From positions 580,951-644,950 of the forward strand of contig JACOST010000028.1 of NCBI GenBank assembly GCA_016178705.1: a stretch of 64,000 nucleotides of DNA. Reading direction: 5' to 3'. The DNA comes from Deltaproteobacteria bacterium. GTDB taxonomy: Bacteria; Desulfobacterota; Binatia; HRBIN30; JACQVA1. Both the position numbers and the translations under genes were made by a program. Below the pieces are notes generated by a model that saw only the letters and a list, made by a program, of their open reading frames with translations, did no database searches and was not told the origin of the DNA. The stretch's first letter is position 1; every line of letters begins with the position of its first letter. Positions 41,159 through 53,673 of this stretch are shown here, piece after piece.

Positions 41159-43393
41159 TCAACCTTTCTCGCCTCGCCGCCAAACAATCGCGAGCGGCAG
41201 CAGTAGCGCCCAGAGGTCGCCGATGGATCGGCCGTCATGGCGATTGATCATCGCGCAGCCCCTGCTCATCGATGTCGACGCGAAGACCTCGACTGGCGCG
41301 ACAAGCGGCGTTGGACTTGCTAACGGATCAACGCACGCCCCGCGTGGACAGTCCCCGGCGTCGACGCACGCGTAGCGGTCGAAGTCGCCACCCGCGCACA
41401 CGCGCCCAACCGATTGGCAACGTGACTGCGGACACTGCGTATCACGCAGGCACGACTGGCCTTTGCCGGGTCCACTCGCGCACAATTTCTGCGTGCCCGC
41501 GCATGGCCGATGCCCATGACAGTTCGTCGCCTGATCGCAGCATGTTCCGTCCATTGCACCGCCGGTGCACGTCCCGCTGCGCGCATCGCTGCTGCACGAC
41601 GGCTGGTTGGAGCAGGTGCCACCGGCGCAATCGCACAACAGCCCGTCGTCATCTCCGCCGTCGCACACGCCTTGCGCCACGACGCACGCGCCGCGGAGGC
41701 AATCGGCGTTGCGCGCGCACGGCGCGCCGTCGTCGACTCCGTCGGAGCACAACAATGCCGCGCTCAGGACGCTGCGCGCTGGTCGCGGCAGCGCGACCAC
41801 GATCTCACCGCTGATGCCGGTCGCCTCGACTATGGCGGCGGCAGGCGAGGCTGCTCTGAGTTCCGTCGGCGTGAGCGGATAGTGCGCGGCTGGCGCGTCC
41901 GACGCGATCGCGGCCACGCAAGTGTACAGCACCGCACCGTTCGGAATCGGACGGACAGGCTCGTCGAGGCGGAGGTCCACTACGATCGCTCGCACCGCGG
42001 TGCAATCCGTACCGTGGCAGTCGGACGGGCGGAATGCGAAGCCGACTTGCTGCGGGAGGTTCGGGTCGACGGTGCAATCGGGTTTGCCATTGGGTTTTGT
42101 CGCGATAGGCGCATGTGGATCGAATACGAGGTCGAGCTGGACGCCGGCGATGTCCACGGTCGACGCAAGGCGAACGTCGAAACGCACACGTGCCCCTGGT
42201 GCCCCGGTCGCAGAGCCAACGCGAATGACCACCGGCGCGATGATCGGTGGCACGGTCGACGTGCGCGTGGCTGTCGGCGTTGGCGACGGCGGCGCGGTGC
42301 GTCTCGGGGTGAGTGTCGCCGTCGGCGAGCGAGTTGGGGTTTCCGTGCGCGTCCCGGTCTCTGTCCGGGTTGCGGTCGCGGTCGGTCGCCGCGTGTGCGG
42401 CGGCTTGTTGCACTCAGCTCCGATGCAGTTGATCGCCACGGCGAAGGGCTGCGTGCCAACGCCAACACTGCCGCGCCCGATTCCGTTCACCAAATCGAGC
42501 ACGTCAACCGTGCCGGAGTCGAAGTTGGCAACGTAGGCGGTGTCGCCGTCACGCGTCACTGCGATGCCGAACGGCCGTGCGCCAACGACGAATTGATCGG
42601 TGACCTGGTTGGTGGCGGTCTCGATCACCTCTACGTCGCCGGCCTCGGTGGCCACGTATGCGAAGGCGCCGTTGGGATTCACCGCGATGCCGCCTGGTCG
42701 CCCGGCGATGCGAATGGTCGTGGTGACCGCATTGGCGGCGGTATCGATCACCGACACGTTCCACGAGCGGTAGTTGGTGACGTAGACGGTGCGGCCGTCG
42801 GGCGCGATCGCCAGGCGGTTCGGATTGCGCAGCACCAAGACGTTGGCCGTGATGGCGTTGGTCGCGGTGTCGATCACCGACACCGTGCCGGGCTCCGATG
42901 TGAACGAGTTGGTGACGTAGGCGAAGGCGCTGTCGGGCGTGATCGCCACAGCGTTGGGGCCATCACCGACCGGGATCGCATCAGTGACCTCGTTGCTGGC
43001 GAGGCGCATGCGGGAAACCGACGCGGCACCGCGATTGGAAATGTACGCAAACACTCCATTGGGCGCGATGGCGAGGCCGACCGGGCCGGTGGCGACCGCG
43101 ATCGTTGCCGTAACCGTATTGGTTCGGGTGTCGACGACGGACACCGAGTCGGACCGAAAGTTGGCGACGTAGGCGGTGGTGCCGTCGGGACTGATCGCGA
43201 TGCCGTCGGGATTGCTGCCGACGGGGATCGTGGCGACGATGGTCTGGTCGCTGGTGTCGATCACCGACAGCGAGTCGGAGCCGAGGTTGGCGACGTACGC
43301 GAACGGCGCGGCGAGCGCTCCATTACGAAGCATCGCGACGAGTACGGCGACGAGAACCGCGGTGCGCCGCGGTCTGATGTTGAATGCAGCCAT
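41159..43393 (-). CDS. Secreted YVTN beta-propeller/cohesin-like/Cys-rich protein with C-terminal anchor
   Basis: About 744 residues. Signal peptide (…LRNGALAAPF, cleavage ~residue 28). A seven- or eight-bladed YVTN-type propeller follows (residues ~30-330; repeating APxGxxAYVxNxxxxxVSVIDT). A Thr/Pro-rich linker (~334-380) precedes a cohesin-like domain (IRVGSATGAPGARVRFDVRLASTVDIAGVQLDLVFDP, ~385-540). A Cys-rich stretch (CDGGDDDGLLCD, CSSDARSGTCTGG) comes next. The end LWALLLPLAIVWRRGEKG is a hydrophobic run plus basic tail like a sorting/anchor signal. The ATG at 43393 is preceded by GGAGGGAAGGCC. Probably a surface-exposed protein. Confidence 0.8.
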   Translation of the reverse strand: MAAFNIRPRRTAVLVAVLVAMLRNGALAAPFAYVANLGSDSLSVIDTSDQTIVATIPVGSNPDGIAISPDGTTAYVANFRSDSVSVVDTRTNTVTATIAVATGPVGLAIAPNGVFAYISNRGAASVSRMRLASNEVTDAIPVGDGPNAVAITPDSAFAYVTNSFTSEPGTVSVIDTATNAITANVLVLRNPNRLAIAPDGRTVYVTNYRSWNVSVIDTAANAVTTTIRIAGRPGGIAVNPNGAFAYVATEAGDVEVIETATNQVTDQFVVGARPFGIAVTRDGDTAYVANFDSGTVDVLDLVNGIGRGSVGVGTQPFAVAINCIGAECNKPPHTRRPTATATRTETGTRTETPTRSPTATLTPRRTAPPSPTPTATRTSTVPPIIAPVVIRVGSATGAPGARVRFDVRLASTVDIAGVQLDLVFDPHAPIATKPNGKPDCTVDPNLPQQVGFAFRPSDCHGTDCTAVRAIVVDLRLDEPVRPIPNGAVLYTCVAAIASDAPAAHYPLTPTELRAASPAAAIVEATGISGEIVVALPRPARSVLSAALLCSDGVDDGAPCARNADCLRGACVVAQGVCDGGDDDGLLCDCAGGTCSNQPSCSSDARSGTCTGGAMDGTCCDQATNCHGHRPCAGTQKLCASGPGKGQSCLRDTQCPQSRCQSVGRVCAGGDFDRYACVDAGDCPRGACVDPLASPTPLVAPVEVFASTSMSRGCAMINRHDGRSIGDLWALLLPLAIVWRRGEKG

Positions 43394-43655
43394 GGCCTTC
43401 CCTCCTCGCACGACAAGTACCGCTCTGTCGTGCGCCCCTGATGGCCTGCGCGATTCTCTCGGCTGTATTGGCAAGTCGCATACCAGCAGCAGGAGTGTGT
43501 GGCGGGGAAGTGAAGACACGTGAGTCGACCGACGAACTGCGGCGCTGGTGCGGGAGTCTGGCGATCGTGCCTCGCGCTCACGCGGCTGGCTGACCTCGAC
43601 GGCGGATGGCGGCGTAGGTATGCTGGCACGCGATGACGAGGCGGGGGAGGCGACG

Positions 43656-43979
43656 ATGAACCTCGGGGAACTCTTCGGCGCCTGGGCGCCATCGCTCGGG
43701 TTCGGCGGCGTGGCGGGCGTGATCGTCGGGTACACGGCGAAGAAGGTCACCAAGCTGGTGGCGATCGCGCTGGGCGCGGTGTTCATCCTGATCCAGGTGC
43801 TGGCCTACAAGCGACTGATCACAGTCAACTGGGAAGCAGTGCAAAGCACGGCCGAGGGCGTGTGGGTGGATCCCAAGGGACTGACGCTCGCCGATCACGC
43901 GTGGGCAATTCTGTCCGCCAATCTGCCGTTCGGTGCCGCGTTCGTGGCGGGCTTCGCGATTGGGTTCAAGCTCGGATAG
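43656..43979 (+). CDS. FUN14-family membrane protein
   Basis: A 107-residue protein with the FUN14 pattern: start MNLGELFGAWAPSLGFGGVAGVIVGYTAKKVTKLVAIALGAVFILIQVLAYKRLITVNW and the C-terminal FGAAFVAGFAIGFKLG. Three hydrophobic segments. GGGGAGGCGACG precedes the ATG. Bacterial function unknown. The 262-bp gap 43394-43655 upstream holds no other gene that I can support. Confidence 0.85.
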   Translation: MNLGELFGAWAPSLGFGGVAGVIVGYTAKKVTKLVAIALGAVFILIQVLAYKRLITVNWEAVQSTAEGVWVDPKGLTLADHAWAILSANLPFGAAFVAGFAIGFKLG

Positions 43980-44011
43980 CGAAGCTGAAAGTCGGAGGGT
44001 AAGGACAGCTG

Positions 44012-44860
44012 GTGTCGACTGCGTTGAGGAATTTGACTGATCTGCTCGATCTCGAAGAACTCGAGGTCAACATCTTTCGCGGCGTGAGTCCGAAGGAGGA
44101 TCGGCAACGCGTCTTCGGCGGGCAAGTCGCTGGCCAAGCGCTGGTGGCCGCGGGTCGGACGGTGAGCGAAGGCTGGATCCATTCGCTGCACGCATACTTT
44201 CTGCGGCCAGGCGATCCAAAGATTCCGATCCTCTACGAGGTCGATCGTATTCGCGACGGAAAATCGTTCACCAGCCGTCGCGTCGTTGCGATCCAGCACG
44301 GGCACGCGATCCTGCACTTGTCGGCGTCGTTCCATAAGCTCGAAGAAGGATTGGATCATCAGACGCCGATGCCCGAAGTGCCACCGCCCGAGAGTCTGCC
44401 GACGTTTCAAGAGCGCATGAAGCCGTTTCGCGAGCAGCTCGGAACGTGGGTCGATCGCGAGCGGCCGATCGACATGCGCATGTGCGATCCGATCGGCAGC
44501 CGGCCGGATACCTGGCGCAGTCCTGAGGCCTACATCTGGCTGCGCGCCGATGGCCGCTTGCCCGACGATCCGATGCTGCACGCCTGCGTGGTCACCTATG
44601 CATCGGACATGACGCTGCTCGACAGCACCCTGCGGCCGCACGGCCTGACTTGGGCGCCCGATCGCAAGATCATGAGCGCCAGCATCGATCACGCGATGTG
44701 GTTCCACCGCCCGTTCCGCGCCGACGAGTGGATGCTCTACGCGCAAGTGAGCCCATCGGCGTCGTACGCGCGCGGACTGGCCACCGGCAGCATCTTCTCG
44801 CAAGACGGTCGCTTGCTGGTCTCGGTGGCGCAGGAAGGGTTGATCAGGAAGTTGGAGTAG
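44012..44860 (+). CDS. tesB: Acyl-CoA thioesterase II
   Basis: A 282-residue double-hotdog enzyme. Start LLDLEELEVNIFRGVSPKEDRQRVFGGQVAGQALVAAGRTVSE, and the second half DPMLHACVVTYASDMTLLDSTL and ASIDHAMWFHRPFRADEWMLYAQVSPSASYARGLATGSIFSQDGRLLVSVAQEGLIR are typical of TesB/Acot8. Asp in ASDMTLLDS and DHAMWFH belong to the active site. Hydrolyses medium/long acyl-CoA. GTG start with AAGGA ahead. Confidence 0.93.
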   Translation: MSTALRNLTDLLDLEELEVNIFRGVSPKEDRQRVFGGQVAGQALVAAGRTVSEGWIHSLHAYFLRPGDPKIPILYEVDRIRDGKSFTSRRVVAIQHGHAILHLSASFHKLEEGLDHQTPMPEVPPPESLPTFQERMKPFREQLGTWVDRERPIDMRMCDPIGSRPDTWRSPEAYIWLRADGRLPDDPMLHACVVTYASDMTLLDSTLRPHGLTWAPDRKIMSASIDHAMWFHRPFRADEWMLYAQVSPSASYARGLATGSIFSQDGRLLVSVAQEGLIRKLE

Positions 44861-44951
44861 GGCGACACTCGGCGGCAGAAAACAGCTTGGCACGTGGTCC
44901 CCCCAGGGGTTACACTCGCGCGAAACTGCTTGGGCGAGATGATGGTCCACG

Positions 44952-47900
44952 ATGCGTAACCCACCACGGAGACGATTCGGCTTGGGCAGCGTTCTGCTCG
45001 CAGCAAGTCTGATGGTGATGGGCTCGCTGCCGCTTCCGAACCCGGCGCAGGCGACGACGAAGCCGAGACTTGTTCAGCGAAGATATCTCCGCGTCACGTC
45101 GGGCAGCAGCGCCAGCGTGAAGTTGTTGCGGCCGACCACGGCCGGCAATCTGATCGTCGCCTACGTCGTGTGGGACAACAACGGTTCGGTGTCGCTGACT
45201 GATTCCAAAGGCTACGCCTACGCCAGTGCCGTCGGTCCGACGCAATCCAGCGGCGACAGTACCAACGCTGAGATTTTCTACGCGCAGCTCGTCGTCGGTG
45301 GAACCGACACGGTCACGGCGAGTTTCGCGACCGCGATCACCACTCGCGGTGTTCTCTACGTCTACGAGTACTCGGGTATTGACTGGCTCACGCCGTTCGA
45401 GGCAGCGGTTGCGGCTTCGGGGTCATCTTCGTCAATGGATAGCGGTGTCCTGACTACTGCGGCTGTCAATTCGCTGTTGTTCACCGGTGGCGCGTCCAAC
45501 AAACTGGTGACGCGAGCGGGTCAAGGCTATCGGACTCTCTCTCGTACGTACGGCAACCTGATCGCCGACAGGGTCACTGCGCCGGCGGGCTCGTACAACG
45601 CCACCGGTACGCAGATCGGCACGTCCTGGATCATGCAACTAGCCGCGTTCCAGGCGATCGGCAATGACACGGCTGTGCCGAGCGTGCCGACGAATCTGCA
45701 AGCTTCGAACGTTGTCTCCAATGCGGCGACGATCGCTTGGACGGCGAGCGCCGACGATACCGGGGTCGCTGGCTACAAGGTGTTCAGAAACCGCATCCAG
45801 ATCGCGACAACCACGCAGACCTCGTACACCGATCTCGGTCTCGCCCCCCTCAAGACCTATTCGTATGCTGTTGCCGCGTACGACGGTGCTGGTCACGTCT
45901 CGGCCAGAAGTACTCCGGCCCTGAGCGTCACGACGCCCAGCAACCCACCGCCGAACACGAACACCGCCTATCCGTTGAAGGTGAGCGCGAACGGGCGCTA
46001 CCTGGTGGATCAGAATAACGTGCCGGTGTTGCTCACCGGGGATTCGCCGCAGGCGTTGACGGTCAATCTCTCCGAGGCCGAGGCCGACGCGTTTTTCGCC
46101 GACCGCCAAGCCGCGGGGTTCAATGTGGTCTGGGTCAACTTGCTCTGCGCCACCTACACCGGCGGACGCGCCGACGGCTCCACCTACGACGGCATCGTGC
46201 CGTTTACCACGCCCAACGATCTCGCCATGCCCAACGAGGCGTTCTTCGCGCGCGTTGACCATATGCTCACGCTGGCGGCGCAGCATGGCCTTACCGTGCT
46301 GCTCGATCCCGCCGAGACCGGCAGCTACTTGAGTGTGCTCAGCGCCAACGGTGTCACCAAGGCGCGCACCTATGGGCGCTACCTCGGCACGCGCTACCGC
46401 AGTGTCGACAACATCATCTGGATGAGCGGCAACGATTTCCAAAGCTGGCAGTCGCCCGGCGACGACGCGGTGGTGCAGGCAGTGGCGCGCGGTATCCACG
46501 ACACCGACGACCGCCACATCCACACCGTGGAGTTGGACTACTTGGTCAGCGGCTCGCTCGATGACGCGAGTTGGGCGCCGCTGATCCAACTCAACGCGTC
46601 GTACACCTACTACCCGACCTACGCGCAGGTGCTGGCGGACTACAACCGCGCCAACGCGCTGCCGACGTTCCTGGTGGAGGCGAACTACGAGTTCGAACAC
46701 AACGCCGCCGACGAGGGCACGCCCGAGATCCTACGCCGGCAGGCGTACTGGAGTTTGCTCAGCGGTGCGGCCGGCCAGCTCTACGGCAACCGCTACACCT
46801 GGCCGTTCAGCAGCGGCTGGCAGAGCAATCTCGATACGCCGGGCTCGTTGCAAGTGAGTTACGTGAAATTCCTGTTCGAAGCGCGGCAGTGGTTCAACCT
46901 GATTCCCGATCAGGCCCACACCGTGGTGACCGCGGGCTACGGGACGTTTGCCGACAGTGGCGCGCTCGGCACCAATGACTACCTGACGGCGGCGCGCACG
47001 CCCGATGGCGCGTTGGTGCTGGCGTACTTGCCGACGAGTCGCACCATCACGGTGAACATGGCGACGCTCGGCGCCCCGGCCTACGCGTCGTGGTACGACC
47101 CGAGCAACGGGACGTTCACTCCGATTGCCGGCTCGCCGCTGGCCAACAGCGGCGCGCGGCCCTTCACGCCGCCGGGCGCCAACAGCGATGGCGATGGGGA
47201 CTGGGTGCTGGTGCTCGAAGCCACAGCGGTGCCGCCCGACACCGAGGCGCCGTCGGTGCCCAGCGGATTGTCGGCCCCAGGTGCGACCGACACGCAGATC
47301 ACGATCACATGGACGCCGTCCACTGACAACGTGGCGGTGGCGGGCTATCAGCTCTATCGCGACGGCGCGTTGATCCGCACCACGGCGGCGACCACGGCGA
47401 CCGACACGGGGCTCACGGCGTTGACGGCGTACGCCTACACGGTGGTCGCCTTCGACTACGCCAACAACGCCTCGGCGCCGTCGGCGGCGCTCAACGTCAC
47501 GACGGCGGGCCCCGGTCCGACCTTCGTGCAGCAGAGCTACGCCGCACCGCAATCGCCGCAGAGTGTGGTGAGCACGACCTACGCGAGCGCGCAGACGGCG
47601 GGCGACACCAACATTGTGGCGATCGGCTGGAACGACGTGACCGCGAGCATCACGTCGGTGAGCGACAGCGCCGGCAACGTGTACCAGCCAGCGCTGGCGA
47701 CGTTCCGTGGCAACGGCATGAGCCAAGCGATCTACTACGCGGCCAACATCGCGGCCGCGGCAGCGGGCAGCAATCAGGTGACAGTGCACTTCGACCAAGC
47801 CGCGGTGTTCGTCGATCTACGCATCACCGAGTACGCGGGCTTGCGTCAGAGCGCGCCGTTCATCGCCGGCGTCTCAGCCACCGGAGTCGGCAGCAGCGCC

Positions 47901-48131
47901 AGCACCAGCCCGCTCGCCGCTGCATCCAATAACTTGCTGTTCGCCGCCGGCATGACCGGCGCCACGTTCAGCGCGCCGGGGACTGGCTACACCAGCCGCG
48001 TCATCACCGCCCCCGACGGCGACCTCGTGGAAGACACCATCGCGGCATCGGCCGGCAACTACACCGCCACCGCGTCACTCAACAGCGGCACGTGGGTGCT
48101 GCAACTCGCGACCTTTGCACCGCCGCCGTAG
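44952..48131 (+). CDS. Large secreted multidomain protein: duplicated end domain, two FN3, GH140-like catalytic domain
   Basis: 1,059 residues. Signal peptide to about residue 35. An N-terminal beta-sandwich (~40-235; ends SWIMQLAAFQA) is followed by FN3 (~241-329), a DUF4038/apiosidase-like GH140 domain (~335-760) with LLTGDSPQALTVNLSEAEADAFFADRQAAGFNVVWVNLLCATY and IIWMSGNDFQSW, a second FN3 (~765-853), then a C-terminal domain (~855-1059) that parallels the first and ends TWVLQLATFAPPP. The flanking repeats resemble binding domains. The GH fold suggests plant-glycan (apiose-type) side-chain hydrolysis, but the substrate is inferred. Confidence 0.8.
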   Translation: MRNPPRRRFGLGSVLLAASLMVMGSLPLPNPAQATTKPRLVQRRYLRVTSGSSASVKLLRPTTAGNLIVAYVVWDNNGSVSLTDSKGYAYASAVGPTQSSGDSTNAEIFYAQLVVGGTDTVTASFATAITTRGVLYVYEYSGIDWLTPFEAAVAASGSSSSMDSGVLTTAAVNSLLFTGGASNKLVTRAGQGYRTLSRTYGNLIADRVTAPAGSYNATGTQIGTSWIMQLAAFQAIGNDTAVPSVPTNLQASNVVSNAATIAWTASADDTGVAGYKVFRNRIQIATTTQTSYTDLGLAPLKTYSYAVAAYDGAGHVSARSTPALSVTTPSNPPPNTNTAYPLKVSANGRYLVDQNNVPVLLTGDSPQALTVNLSEAEADAFFADRQAAGFNVVWVNLLCATYTGGRADGSTYDGIVPFTTPNDLAMPNEAFFARVDHMLTLAAQHGLTVLLDPAETGSYLSVLSANGVTKARTYGRYLGTRYRSVDNIIWMSGNDFQSWQSPGDDAVVQAVARGIHDTDDRHIHTVELDYLVSGSLDDASWAPLIQLNASYTYYPTYAQVLADYNRANALPTFLVEANYEFEHNAADEGTPEILRRQAYWSLLSGAAGQLYGNRYTWPFSSGWQSNLDTPGSLQVSYVKFLFEARQWFNLIPDQAHTVVTAGYGTFADSGALGTNDYLTAARTPDGALVLAYLPTSRTITVNMATLGAPAYASWYDPSNGTFTPIAGSPLANSGARPFTPPGANSDGDGDWVLVLEATAVPPDTEAPSVPSGLSAPGATDTQITITWTPSTDNVAVAGYQLYRDGALIRTTAATTATDTGLTALTAYAYTVVAFDYANNASAPSAALNVTTAGPGPTFVQQSYAAPQSPQSVVSTTYASAQTAGDTNIVAIGWNDVTASITSVSDSAGNVYQPALATFRGNGMSQAIYYAANIAAAAAGSNQVTVHFDQAAVFVDLRITEYAGLRQSAPFIAGVSATGVGSSASTSPLAAASNNLLFAAGMTGATFSAPGTGYTSRVITAPDGDLVEDTIAASAGNYTATASLNSGTWVLQLATFAPPP

Positions 48132-48476
48132 GGCGCGCTCCTCTGTCGGGAGCCCGGCGGTTTCTGAACTTGGGGATGGCGCTCTACAATTGTGTGAAGA
48201 ACCGGCTTGCAATGACCGAAACACTATGGCAAATCTGGCAACATCATTGATCGGAAAGGTTAACCCAGTGAAGCGAACCCAACATCACACGAACCTGCAC
48301 ACGCGCGACTCGCTGCGTGACGCGACGTGCCAATGGCACGCGCGCGCGGCGGCCTCGCGAGCGGGCATCGTGGCGATGCTGGGTACGACGGTAACCGCCA
48401 AGATTCGCCCGAATGGGGCACCCGGTGGCAATCCCAACAAGGGGGAACCGTAAGCAAGCTTCACAACCCTTTGCGG
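48132..48476. other. Intergenic region with no confident gene
   Basis: 345 bp between the large secreted protein and a strong terminator. A 75-residue open frame from an ATG at 48226 has a poor ribosome site and a mixed composition, so I do not call it. An in-frame GTG further downstream has GGAAAGG nearby but similar doubts. No rRNA or tRNA is visible. Confidence 0.4.
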
Positions 48477-48517
48477 ATAAAAAGGCCACCGGGACTCGAA
48501 CCCGGTGGCCTTTTTAT
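48477..48517. terminator. Strong bidirectional terminator resembling a tRNA T-arm
   Basis: A 17-bp perfect stem (48477-48493 and 48501-48517) with 7-nt loop actcgaa. The arm starts with five A's and ends with five T's, so it can terminate in either direction. On the minus strand the core ccggg-ttcgagt-cccgg looks like a tRNA T-arm, suggesting origin from a tRNA 3' end. Confidence 0.85.
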
Positions 48518-48611
48518 TTGCCCTCTGCGCGCCACGGAGGGCACGGACCGCGCGCTCGACCGGCCGGCGAGCGCGAGCCGAACTAGCGGCGACGTTTAGG
48601 AGGAGGAGACC

Positions 48612-48887
48612 ATGTCCCAGATTGATGCACAATTGGTCGCGCGGCGGCTGCGGGAGGTTGTGGCCGATGAGCCGAAGGCATTCGCCTACGATATCGGCGT
48701 CAGCCTGTCGGCGCTGTACAACTACCTCAACGGTCGCGTGCCTTCGACGGAAGTGCTGTACCGCATCGCTCAGTATACCGGCCGCCCCATGGAATGGTTC
48801 CTGGCCGGTATGGATGCCGGTGCGATGCAGATGGCCGCGCAGAATGGGAGCAATGTCACTCCGCTGCGCGCTGCCGTTGGGTACTGA
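48612..48887 (+). CDS. Small XRE-type helix-turn-helix protein
   Basis: A 91-residue protein. Residues ~10-55 form an HTH (LVARRLREVVADEPKAFAYDIGVSLSALYNYLNGRVPSTEVLYRIAQYTGRPMEWFLAG), as in phage-type repressors. AGGAGGAGGAGACC precedes the ATG: an unusually strong ribosome-binding site. A short tail rich in Ala/Met/Gln follows. Possibly regulates the next small membrane gene. Confidence 0.75.
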   Translation: MSQIDAQLVARRLREVVADEPKAFAYDIGVSLSALYNYLNGRVPSTEVLYRIAQYTGRPMEWFLAGMDAGAMQMAAQNGSNVTPLRAAVGY

Positions 48888-48903
48888 CGAAACGAGTTGA
48901 AAC

Positions 48904-48931
48904 CTTCCCGCCAGCTCGGGCTGGCGGGAAG
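48904..48931. terminator. Hairpin after the XRE gene
   Basis: cttcccgccag/ctggcgggaag, a perfect 11-bp stem with 6-nt loop, no clear T-run. Confidence 0.55.
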
Positions 48932-48957
48932 CTGGAAATTGATTGGGGGTGATCCCG

Positions 48958-49164
48958 ATGTTGTGGTGTGTTGTGCAGACGCCGTTGGCGCCGGCACTGA
49001 CATGGGCGGTGAGTGCGTGGGTGCTCCCCGCAGTGGCCCTCGCGGTCGCGTTGGTGCCGGTTGGATTGCTCGTCTACAAGACGCTCACTCGCGCCGAGGC
49101 CTATCGGCCGAAGCTCCGGGTGGTGGAGGACAGACGGGCGGAATTGACACTCAAGCCGGCGTGA
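48958..49164 (+). CDS. Small single-pass membrane protein
   Basis: A 68-residue protein with a long hydrophobic segment (WAVSAWVLPAVALAVALVPVGLLVY, residues ~16-45) and a basic/acidic C-terminal tail (YKTLTRAEAYRPKLRVVEDRRAELTLKPA). ATG at 48958, GGGGGTGA ahead. Between two hairpins. Not recognised. Confidence 0.6.
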   Translation: MLWCVVQTPLAPALTWAVSAWVLPAVALAVALVPVGLLVYKTLTRAEAYRPKLRVVEDRRAELTLKPA

Positions 49165-49182
49165 TCTTGCGCCGTTGAAACT

Positions 49183-49214
49183 CCCTGGGGGGCTGGTGCG
49201 CCATCCCCCCAGGG
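49183..49214. terminator. GC-rich hairpin terminator-like
   Basis: ccctgggggg/ccccccaggg, 10 perfect pairs with a 12-nt loop, 18 nt after the small membrane gene. No T-run. Convergent or Rho-assisted termination is possible. Confidence 0.55.
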
Positions 49215-49340
49215 CCCGGCGAGTACGCCTGCGCCGCGTCCTCCCTCTCTTCGTACCCCGATTCATTTAGTGTGAGCCGCCACCTTGCGCAGGCCAGCAG
49301 CCGCGCTGTAGGGTTCCTCGCGACCCGAAGGAGACCGGCT

Positions 49341-49763
<423 letters not shown>

Positions 49764-49866
49764 CTTGGGACCGTCCGACCCTTCCGCTCCGACCTTGATC
49801 TTTCCCTGTCCCACGGGCAGCATAGGGCGTTCGAAATTCCCTGAGCCCCCAGCGGATCGCATCGGC

Positions 49867-53475
<3,609 letters not shown>

Positions 53476-53522
53476 CGCGCACCTGAGCCCGACTGCTAGT
53501 GGTGACTGTGCACAAGAAGTGA

Positions 53523-53657
53523 GCCCTCGATACGCCGCCCTTCGATACGAAGCCTGCGGCTTCTACTCAGTGCGGCTACTCGGGGAAGCGGGTTTTGTCT
53601 CGGGAAGCCCAATGCCCGTTTGCCCGAGTAGATCGCGAAGGCGATCGTATCGAGGGC
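53523..53657. repeat. Palindromic intergenic repeat (ccctcgatacg type)
   Basis: gccctcgatacg at 53523-53534 is the reverse complement of 53646-53657, with an inner inverted pair (ctactcggggaagcggg / cccgtttgcccgagtag). It fills most of the gap after secA. A related run, tgtcctgagtagcgaagcg, occurs near 62290 in the tandem array. Confidence 0.7.
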
Positions 53658-53673
53658 CTTCTGCGCAGAGGTG

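Noticed and set aside
48226-48453. 75-residue frame (MANLATS…)
   Set aside because: Weak start context and no recognisable pattern; ends just before the terminator.
48477-48517. A real tRNA gene at the hairpin
   Set aside because: Only the T-arm-like part is present; no acceptor, D or anticodon arms.
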